In this document: piece by piece, positions 1 through 9,701 of the stretch | Layout of the letters: each line of letters begins with the position of its first letter | How positions within the stretch are numbered: position 1 is the first letter of the stretch | NCBI GenBank assembly: GCA_016025055.1 | Contig: CP065590.1 | Location: 992,001-1,056,000, forward strand | Reading direction: 5' to 3' | Source: Chryseobacterium indologenes | Lineage (GTDB): Bacteria > Bacteroidota > Bacteroidia > Flavobacteriales > Weeksellaceae | DNA: 64,000 bases | The notes under the pieces: model-generated | Told to the model about the DNA's origin: nothing | The model's input: the letters and a program-made list of their open reading frames with translations, nothing else | Database searches by the model: none | Translations under genes and position numbers: made by a program

Positions 1-51
1 CCTTATCCGAACTATTTATTATTTTCGTAATCTACATTATAAAAAACCTGA

Positions 52-1254
52 ATGAGTTCCTTACCCAAGCAAAAGACGTTTACTGATTCTTATCTGAGAA
101 ATCTTAGCCTGTATGCATTCACAGCTATTATCTGTGGAGCATTAACCGGGTATTATTTCCCGGAGGTCGGAAGGCATCTGGAGCTGGTAAGCCATTACTT
201 TTTTGTACTTCTTGAAGTTCTTATTGTTCCCATTATTTTCATTGCTGTTACCTATGGCGTAAGCTATATTTTCAGTATTGAAAATGCTTTTAAAATTGTG
301 GGCCGGATGATCCTCTATTTTCTGGCGATTACTTCCGTAAGTATTCTGCTGGGACTTGCCTTTGGTCTTCTCCTGAAACCCGGCGCTGATACGGGAATTT
401 CTACAGCAGTGATCCACAAAGAGATTCCCGGACACTTTTTAAACCATCCTAACAATCCGTTGCAGATCAGTAATTATGTCATTTTCCTTTTGATCTCTAT
501 TTCTGCCGGAGTAGCGATTGGTCTTTCAGGGGCGAAAAATAAACTGATCAATATTTTAGATGAGGGTAAGAATTTGTTTTTTAAGCTTATAAAGTATCTG
601 TATATTTTTCTTCCGATTGTTATTTTCTGCAACATCGCCTTTGGGATTTCGGTCTATGGCATCAATACCCTTCTCCCACTAAGCAAAGTGGTGGCTACCG
701 TGTATCTTGCCAGCCTTGTTTTTATTTTCGGAATATTAGGGCTTGTCACTTCCTTATTCAGGATCAGTCTTTGGGATTTTTTAATCAGCATCAAAGAAGA
801 AATTATACTCGTAGTAGCGACTTCTTCCTCCAAAACAGCTTTTCCCATCATTTTTGATAAAATGGAATCTCAGGGATATGACCGGAAAATTCTTCGTTTT
901 GTGATTCCTTTAGGATACAATTTTAATCTTGCAGGAGCCTGTATCTATCTTTCGATCTCCTGTATATTCCTGGTACAGTTTTACAATATTTCTTTAGGTA
1001 CTTCGGATTATATCTGGCTTTTCATCATTATTTCCATGGCGTCGAAAACAGCATCGGGAGTTCCCGGATCTGGTTTTTTGGCCCTTATGTTTACCTTAAG
1101 CAGATTTGGAAAAATTCCCGTTACAGATCTTGCGTTGTTGTACAGTGTAGACCGTTTCATGAACGAAGCACGGTCGGTAACCAATTTTATAGGCATTGCA
1201 GTTTCAGCGGCTGTTATCTCAAAGCTTAATCAGCATCATAAAGACATAGTCTGA
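52..1254 (+). CDS. Dicarboxylate/amino acid:cation symporter (DAACS family)
   Basis: A 400-residue inner-membrane protein with about eight hydrophobic segments. Seen: a serine-rich hairpin motif (ATSSSKTAFPII, around residue 262-273), a GYNFNLAG stretch where the family has its NMDG-type motif, and a second hairpin ASKTASGVPGSG. These are the signature re-entrant loops of the GltP/DctA family, which import acidic amino acids or C4-dicarboxylates with Na+ or H+. The unusual NFNLAG in place of NMDGT suggests a substrate other than glutamate or aspartate; this is inference. Monocistronic as far as can be seen; followed by the GG-leader peptide region. Confidence 0.85.
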   Translation: MSSLPKQKTFTDSYLRNLSLYAFTAIICGALTGYYFPEVGRHLELVSHYFFVLLEVLIVPIIFIAVTYGVSYIFSIENAFKIVGRMILYFLAITSVSILLGLAFGLLLKPGADTGISTAVIHKEIPGHFLNHPNNPLQISNYVIFLLISISAGVAIGLSGAKNKLINILDEGKNLFFKLIKYLYIFLPIVIFCNIAFGISVYGINTLLPLSKVVATVYLASLVFIFGILGLVTSLFRISLWDFLISIKEEIILVVATSSSKTAFPIIFDKMESQGYDRKILRFVIPLGYNFNLAGACIYLSISCIFLVQFYNISLGTSDYIWLFIIISMASKTASGVPGSGFLALMFTLSRFGKIPVTDLALLYSVDRFMNEARSVTNFIGIAVSAAVISKLNQHHKDIV

Positions 1255-1403
1255 TCGGTTTAGCGATAGTATATTTTCAAAGCGACATCAAAAATAAAAT
1301 GTAACTTTCTGAATGCTCGTAAAAACAATTCACTAAAAAAGGTCAAAATACCAATACCGGCCTCCCGTCTACCAACAACCTAACTACCTGTTTTAAAAAA
1401 TAT

Positions 1404-1411
1404 TACCTTTG
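1404..1411 (+). promoter_or_regulatory. Bacteroidota -7 box of the GG-leader peptide gene
   Basis: TACCTTTG matches the Bacteroidota -7 consensus TAnnTTTG, 76 bases ahead of the peptide start. A corresponding TATATTTG lies at 1805-1812 ahead of the decayed second copy, at a similar distance from a shared CACCAA-TGTCAA stretch, so promoter and leader were duplicated with the gene. No clear -33 TTG at normal spacing. Confidence 0.5.
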
Positions 1412-1486
1412 AAAAATAATAAGACACCAACTGTCAAAAAACCTGATTGACATAAAATGCTCAGGAATCAATCAAAACTATTACTT

Positions 1487-1624
1487 ATGAAAAATGCTAA
1501 ACTATTAAGCAGAGAAGCCCAAAAATCCATCATTGGAGGAGCTGCTGCAAGACTTGTGTGTTGTGACTATGATGACAACATGAAATGTATCCGTTGGATC
1601 GGACCGGGACAATACTGTCCGTGA
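1487..1624 (+). CDS. GG-leader Cys-rich peptide, bacteriocin-like (45 aa)
   Basis: A 45-residue ORF. The N-terminus MKNAKLLSREAQKSIIGG is a typical double-glycine leader of Bacteroidota natural-product/bacteriocin-like precursors, which bifunctional C39-peptidase ABC transporters usually cleave after GG. The predicted core after GG is 27 residues, with Cys at positions 25, 26, 34 and 44 and two Trp/Tyr-rich turns. Own promoter box, A-rich untranslated leader and a strong terminator. No modification enzyme or dedicated exporter is adjacent, so processing would have to occur in trans. Function (antimicrobial, signal or other) is not known. A degraded paralogue follows at 1896. Confidence 0.75.
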   Translation: MKNAKLLSREAQKSIIGGAAARLVCCDYDDNMKCIRWIGPGQYCP

Positions 1625-1650
1625 CCTGATTATCCCATAACCATTACAAT

Positions 1651-1680
1651 AAAGGCCGGAAATTTCCGGCTTTCTTTTTT
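1651..1680 (+). terminator. Rho-independent terminator of the GG-leader peptide
   Basis: Perfect 8-bp palindrome GCCGGAAA/TTTCCGGC followed by a T-rich tract. The same hairpin recurs at 2052 behind the second copy. Confidence 0.85.
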
Positions 1681-1895
1681 ATATTTTTCTGTGCATTGTA
1701 TTTTTCAGGATCCGGAAAAGGCATACTGCAAAACATTAGAATCTGACAACCAAATAATTATTAAAAAAAGACTTAAAATATTTCACCCTTAAAGGAAAAA
1801 GTTTTATATTTGAACTACTTCTTTTTACACCAAATGTCAAGAACCTGGTTGACTTTAAATTTTCAGGAATTTTGTACAAACAAAGATTATTAACT

Positions 1896-2048
1896 ATGAA
1901 AAATGCTAATTGATTAGCAGAGATACCACAGGCAACCAATAGTAGTGCTGAATTGCGCTACTTTTGTGAAAGAGACTGCAAAGGAAAATGTGTCCTTTGG
2001 CAGAACCTGGAGAAAGTTGCCCCAGTAAAAAATCAATTCATGAGTTAG
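1896..2048 (+). pseudogene. Decayed or mis-sequenced second GG-leader peptide copy
   Basis: Begins with the same ATGAAAAATGCTAA and the same upstream segment as the 1487 gene, but TGA is the sixth codon. In the start frame the 3' part still reads a Cys-rich core (YFCERDCKGKCVLW) that aligns with the core of copy one at C, D, K, C and W. Adding single bases in the leader would give MKNAKLISRDTTGNQ followed by an IVG-like site. Either a pseudogene or another victim of the homopolymer errors seen throughout this window; three lost bases would be needed, which favours decay. Confidence 0.6.
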
Positions 2049-2051
2049 ATA

Positions 2052-2082
2052 AAAGCCGGAAAATTTCCGGCTTTCATTTTTA
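2052..2082 (+). terminator. Terminator after the second GG-leader copy
   Basis: AAAGCCGGAAA with its inverted complement followed by CATTTTTATTTTT; near-identical to the hairpin at 1651, showing the duplication covered promoter, gene and terminator. Confidence 0.8.
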
Positions 2083-2197
2083 TTTTTCTGCCAAATTTTC
2101 ACATTCGGAATAAAAAATCTGCCATTTCAGCCAACACTGTCTCATGGCATACATTTAGAGAATTCCAACACAGAAATAATTAAAAAATAAATATATT

Positions 2198-2475
2198 ATG
2201 TCAGTAAACTTTAAACCATTGGCAGACAGAGTTCTGGTAGAGCCAATCGCAGCAGAAACTAAAACAGCTTCAGGTATTATTATCCCGGATACTGCAAAGG
2301 AAAAGCCGCAAGAAGGTACTGTAGTGGCAGTAGGTCCTGGTAAAAAGATGAGCCTACAACGGTTCAGGTAGGTGACAAAGTTCTTTATGGAAAATATTCA
2401 GGTTCTGAATTGAAGTTAGAAGGGAAAGATTACTTAATTGTAAGAGAAGCTGACTTATTGGGAATCATCGGATAA
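2198..2475 (+). CDS. groES: Co-chaperonin GroES (one-base frameshift)
   Basis: The 10-kDa lid of the GroEL chaperonin. [42 protein letters not shown] is read from the ATG (shown here in two overlapping parts: start [16 protein letters not shown], mobile loop TASGIIIPD). The C-terminus [16 protein letters not shown] to ADLLGIIG lies one frame over. One A is missing in the A5 run at 2342-2346 (expected GPGKKDEPTT); with it the protein is 92 aa, the normal length. Directly precedes groEL by 103 bases, the usual operon. Because GroES is essential the break is almost surely a sequence error. Confidence 0.9.
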
Positions 2476-2566
2476 GATTTCAGATCACAGACATCAGATT
2501 TCAGATTAAAAAAAATCAAATTAAAAACTATCGTTAGTTGTCTAGTATCTGACATCTAACATCTAA

Positions 2567-4204
<1,638 letters not shown>

Positions 4205-4234
4205 AAACGTGTCGTTGAGACAATTTAATATATT

Positions 4235-4266
4235 AACCGTTCTACTTTGTAGGACGGTTTTTTTAT
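4235..4266 (+). terminator. groESL operon terminator
   Basis: AACCGTTCTAC paired with GTAGGACGGTT followed by seven Ts. Similar but decayed terminator sequences follow both groEL-tail relics (about 5512-5545 and 7168-7198). Confidence 0.85.
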
Positions 4267-4274
4267 TATATTTG
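4267..4274 (+). promoter_or_regulatory. -7 box for the alpha/beta hydrolase gene
   Basis: TATATTTG fits TAnnTTTG, with TTG at 4247-4249 as a -33 element (17-base spacer). It sits immediately behind the groEL terminator and 19 bases before the ATG at 4293, supporting that start. Confidence 0.55.
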
Positions 4275-4292
4275 ATGACTCACTATGACCCC

Positions 4293-5204
4293 ATGAAAAA
4301 ATCTACAATGAAGATCAGTTTCCTTTCTGGCGTATTTATTTGGTTGCTGCTAACAGCTTTACCCCAAATGGCCTTTTCACAATCCACAGGTTTAACCATT
4401 CAGGATGTAAAATTTGAAAGCCAGGGGATCACTCTTGCAGGCTCTATTTTAGAACCTGAAAAACCAGTGGCAGCCGTGGTAATTGTTCACGGGTCTGATC
4501 CCGTAAAAAGGGAAATGGAGTTTGCAAAACGTCTTGCTAAAGAAGGTATTGCCGTACTAACCTATGATAAACGCGGAGTTGGAGAATCCGGAGGTGTGTA
4601 TGTAGGGCCGTCTGTAGGTACGAATAATATTGACACGGCTAATCTTGATCTATTGGCCCAGGATGCCAATGCAGCTGTAACAACATTCCAGGCTTATTTG
4701 AAACAGAAAAAACTCCCAATCGGGCTGGTAGAATTCAGCCAGGCAGGATGGATCATCCCGATTGTAGCAAGCAAAAACCCAGGTATTGAGTTTATGGTTT
4801 TATTCAGCGGCCCTACCATTACAACACTGGAACAGCTTCGCTTTCAGTTCTATACCAACGGAAACCATAGTTTTTGGGAAAACCATACAGAAGCAGACGC
4901 CATTGAACATACCCTAAAAGATCCGGACAGGTACCAGTTTGCAGCGACTGATCCTAAAACCTATTTGAATACCCTTTCAATTCCCGGGCTTTGGCTTTTT
5001 GGCGAAAAAGACATACAGATCCCGGTAAAGTTGTGTATAGAGCAATTGAATACACTCAAAGCCCAAGGCAAGCCCTTTAACTATATGTCTTTTCCTCAAT
5101 TGGGCCACAATACGTCTTCCGGCACCGATACTGCCCCCGTTGACGCAGCTATCCAATGGATAAAGCAGAAAGTGAAGAGTAAAAAACCTAAATCTTCACA
5201 ATAA
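4293..5204 (+). CDS. Exported alpha/beta hydrolase
   Basis: 303-residue serine hydrolase with an N-terminal signal peptide (hydrophobic stretch ending AFSQ). The upstream in-frame extension to 4209 runs through the groEL terminator, so the start at 4293 is preferred. Seen: the oxyanion segment VVIVHGSDP, the RGVGESGG loop, a nucleophile elbow EFSQAGW (family usual GxSxGG, so the first Gly is replaced by Glu), the acid region LFGEKDIQIP and the catalytic His in LPQLGHNTS. Resembles dienelactone-hydrolase/BAAT-type periplasmic esterases. Substrate unknown. GC is like the core genome, unlike the following cargo. Confidence 0.8.
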   Translation: MKKSTMKISFLSGVFIWLLLTALPQMAFSQSTGLTIQDVKFESQGITLAGSILEPEKPVAAVVIVHGSDPVKREMEFAKRLAKEGIAVLTYDKRGVGESGGVYVGPSVGTNNIDTANLDLLAQDANAAVTTFQAYLKQKKLPIGLVEFSQAGWIIPIVASKNPGIEFMVLFSGPTITTLEQLRFQFYTNGNHSFWENHTEADAIEHTLKDPDRYQFAATDPKTYLNTLSIPGLWLFGEKDIQIPVKLCIEQLNTLKAQGKPFNYMSFPQLGHNTSSGTDTAPVDAAIQWIKQKVKSKKPKSSQ

Positions 5205-5246
5205 AGCATGTGTAAACATGCTTGAAGCAGACATCCCCCGCAAGCC

Positions 5247-5312
5247 CCGCTGCGCAAAGTCTCCAGACTTTGCGCAAAAACAATCCAAAGTCAGGAGACT
5301 TCGGATAGCGGA
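5247..5312. repeat. 66-nt palindromic repeat, copy 1
   Basis: Flanked by CCGCT and AGCGG (inverted). Inside is a perfect inverted repeat with 11-nt arm GCGCAAAGTCT and 2-nt loop, then a second imperfect hairpin CCAAAGTC-AGGA-GACTTCGG. The whole could fold as a two-stem structure closed by the CCGCT/AGCGG pair. Copy 2 (6981-7046) has the same length and differs by few bases. Nature unknown: REP-like element, recombination site or structured RNA. Confidence 0.8.
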
Positions 5313-5445
5313 GAGAAAAATGCTTTTATAAAATGGAATCAAGATTCCAAGTTTCAATATATCCTTTCAATATGTAGAAATAAAAAAATTAAATTACATC
5401 AAAAAGAAATTTTAACTTTTTTGAAAAAATACCGCCGATAGTATT

Positions 5446-5490
5446 GAACCAGATATTCCAATGGGTAGTGGAATGCTAAGAATGATGTAG
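5446..5490 (+). pseudogene. Decayed relic of the groEL 3' end
   Basis: 45 nt aligning base for base with groEL positions 4160-4204. In the groEL frame it reads EPDIPMGSGMLRMM and stop, against [14 protein letters not shown] in GroEL. Followed by remnants of the groEL terminator. No start codon or upstream coding part. Confidence 0.85.
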
Positions 5491-5677
5491 TCATAACAAT
5501 TATATAAATTAAAACCGTTCTATTTTTATGGGATGTTTTTTGAATATGGTTTCCGGTAAGGAATATTTACTCTATTACTATGTTTTACAACAAAAAATTA
5601 AAATTCAACTAAATATTAGAGTTTTTTCTTTAATTTCACATAAAACAATAACACGAAGATCGTATATAAATAATAAC

Positions 5678-6904
5678 ATGAGTTTAGAAGAAAATAATAT
5701 AAATGAAAGATATAAATCAGCTATTGATTCTTTAACAAATAATTCATCAAGAATTTCAGAAATGACTAAACAAATTTCTTTATTCTCTACACCAATCTCT
5801 AGCCAACTTCAAAGTTCTTTAAAAGAAAATCTAGATAAAAACCTTCTTATTTTTGGTAGTATCACAAAATTACTTCCACAAATCCTTACATACGAAAATC
5901 ATCAATCACTGGCTAATTTATCTAGAACGGCAATTGCATCTATTACCCAATTAAACTCCATACCTTTTTTATCAGAATACGAAAAAAATATTCAACAAAA
6001 TCCAATATCTAATACTGCAAGACTTCTTTCAGCAAGTCTAACGGCTAATGATTTTTTAAAAAACTATGATTCTAGTAGATTATCTAGTATAATTGGAACA
6101 GATATTACATCTAGACTATTAATTCATAACGATATAATAAAAGCTACAGAGTTGTCAATTTATGCTGAAAAATCAATTGTCAATTTAAGTGTACAAAATA
6201 TTGGAAGTAAATTAAATGCAAATCTTATTCAGCGATCAAAATTATTTACAAATTTTATAGAGTTATCTCAAAGTTATAACTCATTATATGAATCTTTTGA
6301 AAGAAACCCTTTATATTATAGTCAATTAGATCCTGTAATAAAAAATGTAATTCCATCAGAATATTATACTTGTGCAGATACACTTGAAATTCTATCGTTA
6401 GAGCAAGAAAGTGAAACTAGAGAGGAAATTTTAATAAAAGACGAAATTAAGTATGAGAATGAAATTTTATTAAGTACTCATCTCCCAAAATTAAATTCTG
6501 ATTTATATGATTTATGGAAAGGTGCAATTCAGGCATATACTTCTGATAATGTAGAGAAACCAAGACATTTTATCACGTCTATTCGTGAACTATACACTCA
6601 TGTTTTTCAAATTATATCACCTAATAAAGATATAGAAGCGTGGAATAAGTCTCCTGAATTATATCATAACGGGAAACCTACAAGAAAAGCAAGATTATTA
6701 TATTTATGTAGAAAGTTCAATAATGAAGAAATGAAAGATTTTGTAGATAAAGACATCACATCAACCCTAGAATTAATTAACTTATTTCAAAAAGGAACTC
6801 ATTCTATTAAATCAAAATTAGGAGATAAAGAACTTGCAATTATTAAAAGTAAAGCTGAAAACACTTTAAAATTTTTGCTAGAGATACATTTTTCAAATTT
6901 TTAA
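5678..6904 (+). CDS. AT-rich gene, possible defence nuclease-like protein
   Basis: 408 residues from MSLEENN; an upstream in-frame extension to 5528 overlaps the groEL-terminator relic and is unlikely to be translated. The N-terminal two thirds are helical and Ser/Asn-rich. The C-terminal part (about residues 265-405) carries RHFITSIRELYTHVF and a YHNGKPTRKARLLYL motif, which resembles, from memory, the predicted pPIWI-associated nuclease (pP_pnuc) type domain found in defence genes. No active-site assignment can be proven here. Very AT-rich, flanked on both sides by repeat and groEL-tail copies, so it was probably acquired. Confidence 0.55.
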   Translation: MSLEENNINERYKSAIDSLTNNSSRISEMTKQISLFSTPISSQLQSSLKENLDKNLLIFGSITKLLPQILTYENHQSLANLSRTAIASITQLNSIPFLSEYEKNIQQNPISNTARLLSASLTANDFLKNYDSSRLSSIIGTDITSRLLIHNDIIKATELSIYAEKSIVNLSVQNIGSKLNANLIQRSKLFTNFIELSQSYNSLYESFERNPLYYSQLDPVIKNVIPSEYYTCADTLEILSLEQESETREEILIKDEIKYENEILLSTHLPKLNSDLYDLWKGAIQAYTSDNVEKPRHFITSIRELYTHVFQIISPNKDIEAWNKSPELYHNGKPTRKARLLYLCRKFNNEEMKDFVDKDITSTLELINLFQKGTHSIKSKLGDKELAIIKSKAENTLKFLLEIHFSNF

Positions 6905-6980
6905 TAAATTATTTGTTTTTTATAATCTATTCTAACCAATTGTATAAACTAAGGAGTTTTATAGCAAGTAAAAATTCTCA

Positions 6981-7046
6981 CCGCTGCGCAAAGTCTCCCG
7001 ACTTTTGCGCAAAAAAATCCAAAGTCAGGAGACTTCGGATAGCGGA
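6981..7046. repeat. 66-nt palindromic repeat, copy 2
   Basis: Same architecture as the copy at 5247: CCGCT, stem with arm GCGCAAAGTC, second stem CCAAAGTCAGGAGACTTCGG (20 nt), AGCGG. The first stem is slightly decayed (one extra T, altered loop). It abuts exactly the groEL-tail copy that begins at 7047. Confidence 0.8.
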
Positions 7047-7136
7047 ATGCTTTTAACAACTGAATGTGTTATCACTGAAGTAAAGAGCGCTGAACCAGCT
7101 ATGCCAATGGGTGGTGGAATGCCAGGAATGATGTAA
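7047..7136 (+). pseudogene. Well-preserved groEL 3' end (29 codons plus stop)
   Basis: 90 nt aligning without gaps to groEL 4115-4204, in frame from ATG to stop. Protein ends [16 protein letters not shown] then MPGMM, where native GroEL has [11 protein letters not shown]. Differences include synonymous changes, so it looks like the tail of another groEL allele, not a copy of the resident one. The last 45 nt are identical to the resident gene. Confidence 0.9.
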
Positions 7137-7349
7137 TAGCAAGTCGCTAAGACAAATTTAATATATAAACCGTTGTGCTTTTTGTGGAGCGTTTTTTTGT
7201 TTTATGGGTTCCCGTAAGGAAATAGTTGTTTAATATAATAATTTTGTAAGCAAATCATTATAACGAGGAATAAAACATCACAAAAAATACTAAATTTGAC
7301 TAATAAATAAAACTATACTAATAAACCATGCTAACTCAAAAAGAAAAAT

Positions 7350-7898
7350 ATGAATCCGATCTTAATTGAATTTTATTTTGATAAAACTCTACCAATTTTC
7401 CCTGTATATAGATGGAACTATGAAAAATATCAAAAAATATATAGCATTGAATCTTTTGATATAAATTTTGAAAATGAAGTTTTCAATGTATTTAAAAGAC
7501 CTTTACAATATTTTTATAAAGAATCAATTCCAGGAGATTTCTTTGCATCAAATGTTTTAGAAGTTAACGAAAGTGAACTAGCATTCCATGCCGAGTTTGA
7601 TAATGTATTATTTTTTTATTTATATAGCTCTATCAGAACATATCTAGAAAGTTTTTATGAAATCATTGAAGCTAATTTTAGTGAATATAGAAATGATATT
7701 GGAAATTATAGAGTACCTATTTACTTTTATAATGATCGTTATACGTATATAAAGCAAAATCATTCAATATTTCAAGTTTTTAAATTTTTGATAGAAACTA
7801 GAACAAATACTATTGAAAGAATTGATGATGATATGTTTATAAATATTTTTCAAATAAAGAATTTTGAAGAACAATTTAAAAAATACAACTTTATATAA
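7350..7898 (+). CDS. Unknown AT-rich cargo protein (182 aa)
   Basis: No family recognised. Rich in Tyr, Phe and Asn, with no signal peptide and no clear membrane helix. An aromatic segment FFYLYSSIRTYLESFYEIIE lies near residue 90-110. Preceded by a TAATTTTG -7 box at 7239. Ends 32 bases before the 7931 gene, so the two are probably one operon. Codon use is as AT-rich as the rest of the cargo block. Confidence 0.6.
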   Translation: MNPILIEFYFDKTLPIFPVYRWNYEKYQKIYSIESFDINFENEVFNVFKRPLQYFYKESIPGDFFASNVLEVNESELAFHAEFDNVLFFYLYSSIRTYLESFYEIIEANFSEYRNDIGNYRVPIYFYNDRYTYIKQNHSIFQVFKFLIETRTNTIERIDDDMFINIFQIKNFEEQFKKYNFI

Positions 7899-7930
7899 TT
7901 ACTTGAAAATAGGAAATTCTAATTTTATAT

Positions 7931-8695
7931 ATGCAAAATTCAAATCAAAAATGGTATCAAATACCAGAGGTAATTATAACTTTAATTTCCACAGTTTGTA
8001 TAATGTTAACGACCATTTTTACTCCGATTTTTACAAACGAAAAAGATATTAGAGAAGTATTCATAAATACACCAAATCTTGATAAAATAAATTTTTTAGA
8101 TTATTTTGGAATTAAAAAAAACAAAATATTCACCTACGAAATTATAGAAAAAAGTATTGATGACGGAGCTGAATATGATAGTTTATATGTTGTAGATGTT
8201 AGAGTAATAAATATACAAACTAAAGATAATATATCTTTAGTTGAATTTGACAACGATATTCTCTTTCCTCGAAAACAAAAACAAAAATTTTATTTATTAT
8301 TCATATCTAATATGGTTTACGGTATTCCACAAGAACAACAAATAAGAGTAACAGAAATGTTTAGCAAGGGTAATTATAAATTGAGAGATAGTGATTTTAA
8401 TGTATTTCCAGACTATAATTTGCCATTTTTTCATAAACAAATATTTTCTTCAACAATTCCTCATTCCTTACGAGGAGATAAACTATATATAAATCATGTA
8501 CAATTTGAAGGAACAACAAATTATTTTGATGGCAAAAAAATGACTGAAAGAATGATTTATCGTATCTACAATCAGACATTAAGTGATCAAGTATATTCCG
8601 AATTCATACCATATATAGGATTTACAAAACATTCCTATCATCATAATGGCCCTAGAATCGAGTATAATATCGAGCTCAAAAATACCGAAAACTAA
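7931..8695 (+). CDS. Unknown membrane-anchored cargo protein (254 aa)
   Basis: One predicted membrane helix near the N-terminus (about residues 13-35, VIITLISTVCIMLTTIF), followed by a soluble domain of about 215 residues that looks mainly beta (many alternating hydrophobic strands, Tyr-rich). No family recognised. Second gene of a pair with the 182-aa protein. Followed by the hairpin at 8718. A single-TM partner of a small cytosolic protein is a common layout for phage-defence effectors, but that is only an analogy. Confidence 0.6.
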   Translation: MQNSNQKWYQIPEVIITLISTVCIMLTTIFTPIFTNEKDIREVFINTPNLDKINFLDYFGIKKNKIFTYEIIEKSIDDGAEYDSLYVVDVRVINIQTKDNISLVEFDNDILFPRKQKQKFYLLFISNMVYGIPQEQQIRVTEMFSKGNYKLRDSDFNVFPDYNLPFFHKQIFSSTIPHSLRGDKLYINHVQFEGTTNYFDGKKMTERMIYRIYNQTLSDQVYSEFIPYIGFTKHSYHHNGPRIEYNIELKNTEN

Positions 8696-8717
8696 AAACA
8701 TAACAACGCTAAGTGTT

Positions 8718-8740
8718 TTGAAAGCAACTATTGCTTTCAA
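8718..8740. repeat. Perfect inverted repeat, terminator or attenuator
   Basis: 10-nt arms TTGAAAGCAA and TTGCTTTCAA with a 3-nt loop, between the 7931 and 8771 genes. No T-tract follows directly, so it could be a terminator, an mRNA stabiliser or an operator. Confidence 0.6.
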
Positions 8741-8770
8741 CCAAAATTCCATATAAATTAAATCCTCTAA

Positions 8771-9616
8771 ATGATAAAAGATACATCAACAAATCCCAAC
8801 TATGATTATCCGCAAGACTATATTGGCAGGATAGATGAAAATATGCTAAAAGTAATTGTGAATTTGGAAAGGCCAATAGGTTCTACAGGTACAGGGTTTC
8901 TTGTAAATAAAGATAATAATGTTTTTTTAGTTACTAATAAACATATGATCGGTGAATACTCACTTGTAGATCCTTTTATATTGGATGATTCAATATCTGT
9001 CTACTTCTACCCAGAAGAACCTAACACAAGTATTAAGAAAACCATAAGTTTAAAAGATTCGACTGGAAGTCTTACTAGAGAAGTTAGATTGCATCCATCA
9101 GAAGACGTAGATATAGCAGTTATAGATATCACTTCAATATTTGATACAGATAATGACATATCACGAAATTATGTTAGTACAGGATTTTTAATTCCGATAA
9201 AAGATATTAGTAAAGAGGCTTTTTTAGGATTTGGTTCACAAGTTTTTACCATCGGCTATCCAGGAGGTTTTAAATTAGCCACTTCTAATTACCCAATCGC
9301 AAAATCAGGTTTTATAGCTTCATCTTTATCAGGGAATCTAGAAATCATAACAAATTGGGTAAATAAAAGCTTGGTCACAGTCTCTAAAACCCTAAGTGAA
9401 AAATTTTATTTAGTTGATGGATTGATCATTGGAGGAAATAGTGGAGGTCCAATAATTTGTCCAAAGGATTTTTATTATAAAGTAAGTGAAAGTCACGAAT
9501 TACAATCTGTAAATTATAAGGTATCGAACCTCATAATAGGAATAGTTTCATTTGGTTGGCCAAACACAGGCCTTACTGTTATTTATCCTTGCGACTATAT
9601 TTTAGAATTAATATAA
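8771..9616 (+). CDS. Trypsin-like serine protease (cytosolic, 281 aa)
   Basis: Chymotrypsin-fold peptidase. Catalytic His in VTNKHM (about residue 58), Asp in EDVDIAVID (about 114) and Ser in GGNSGGPI (about 224), in the canonical order. No signal peptide or PDZ domain, so it is not a DegP-type periplasmic protease but an intracellular one, as in several conflict systems where a trypsin domain activates an effector. Located 85 bases upstream of an Mrr-type nuclease gene on the same strand. AT-rich. Partner and target are unknown. Confidence 0.8.
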   Translation: MIKDTSTNPNYDYPQDYIGRIDENMLKVIVNLERPIGSTGTGFLVNKDNNVFLVTNKHMIGEYSLVDPFILDDSISVYFYPEEPNTSIKKTISLKDSTGSLTREVRLHPSEDVDIAVIDITSIFDTDNDISRNYVSTGFLIPIKDISKEAFLGFGSQVFTIGYPGGFKLATSNYPIAKSGFIASSLSGNLEIITNWVNKSLVTVSKTLSEKFYLVDGLIIGGNSGGPIICPKDFYYKVSESHELQSVNYKVSNLIIGIVSFGWPNTGLTVIYPCDYILELI

Positions 9617-9701
9617 TTCATATTACAAAAAGTTTCAGACTTTGAGCCAATAAAACATAAGTTTAGATGTACATACCAATATTTTCAAACAGCTCAAATA
9701 A

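Larger units (their letters stand above)
5205..5677. other. Long gene-free stretch with repeat and groEL-tail relic
   Basis: Contains the palindromic repeat at 5247-5312, an AT-rich filler, the decayed groEL 3' end at 5446-5490 and a decayed copy of its terminator (about 5512-5545), then an AT-rich leader for the 5678 gene. No convincing coding sequence. Confidence 0.6.
6905..7349. other. Gene-free stretch with second repeat and groEL tail
   Basis: Holds repeat copy 2 (6981-7046), the groEL tail copy (7047-7136), a degraded terminator (about 7168-7198), a stretch like that after the first relic (GGGTTCCCGTAAGGAA-type) and a -7 box TAATTTTG at 7239-7246 facing the 7350 gene. A 13-codon ORF at 7328 overlaps the start of the 7350 gene out of frame. 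Confidence 0.6.

Noticed and set aside
7328..7369. 13-codon ORF overlapping the 7350 start
   Set aside because: Could be an upstream ORF but there is nothing beyond chance to support it.
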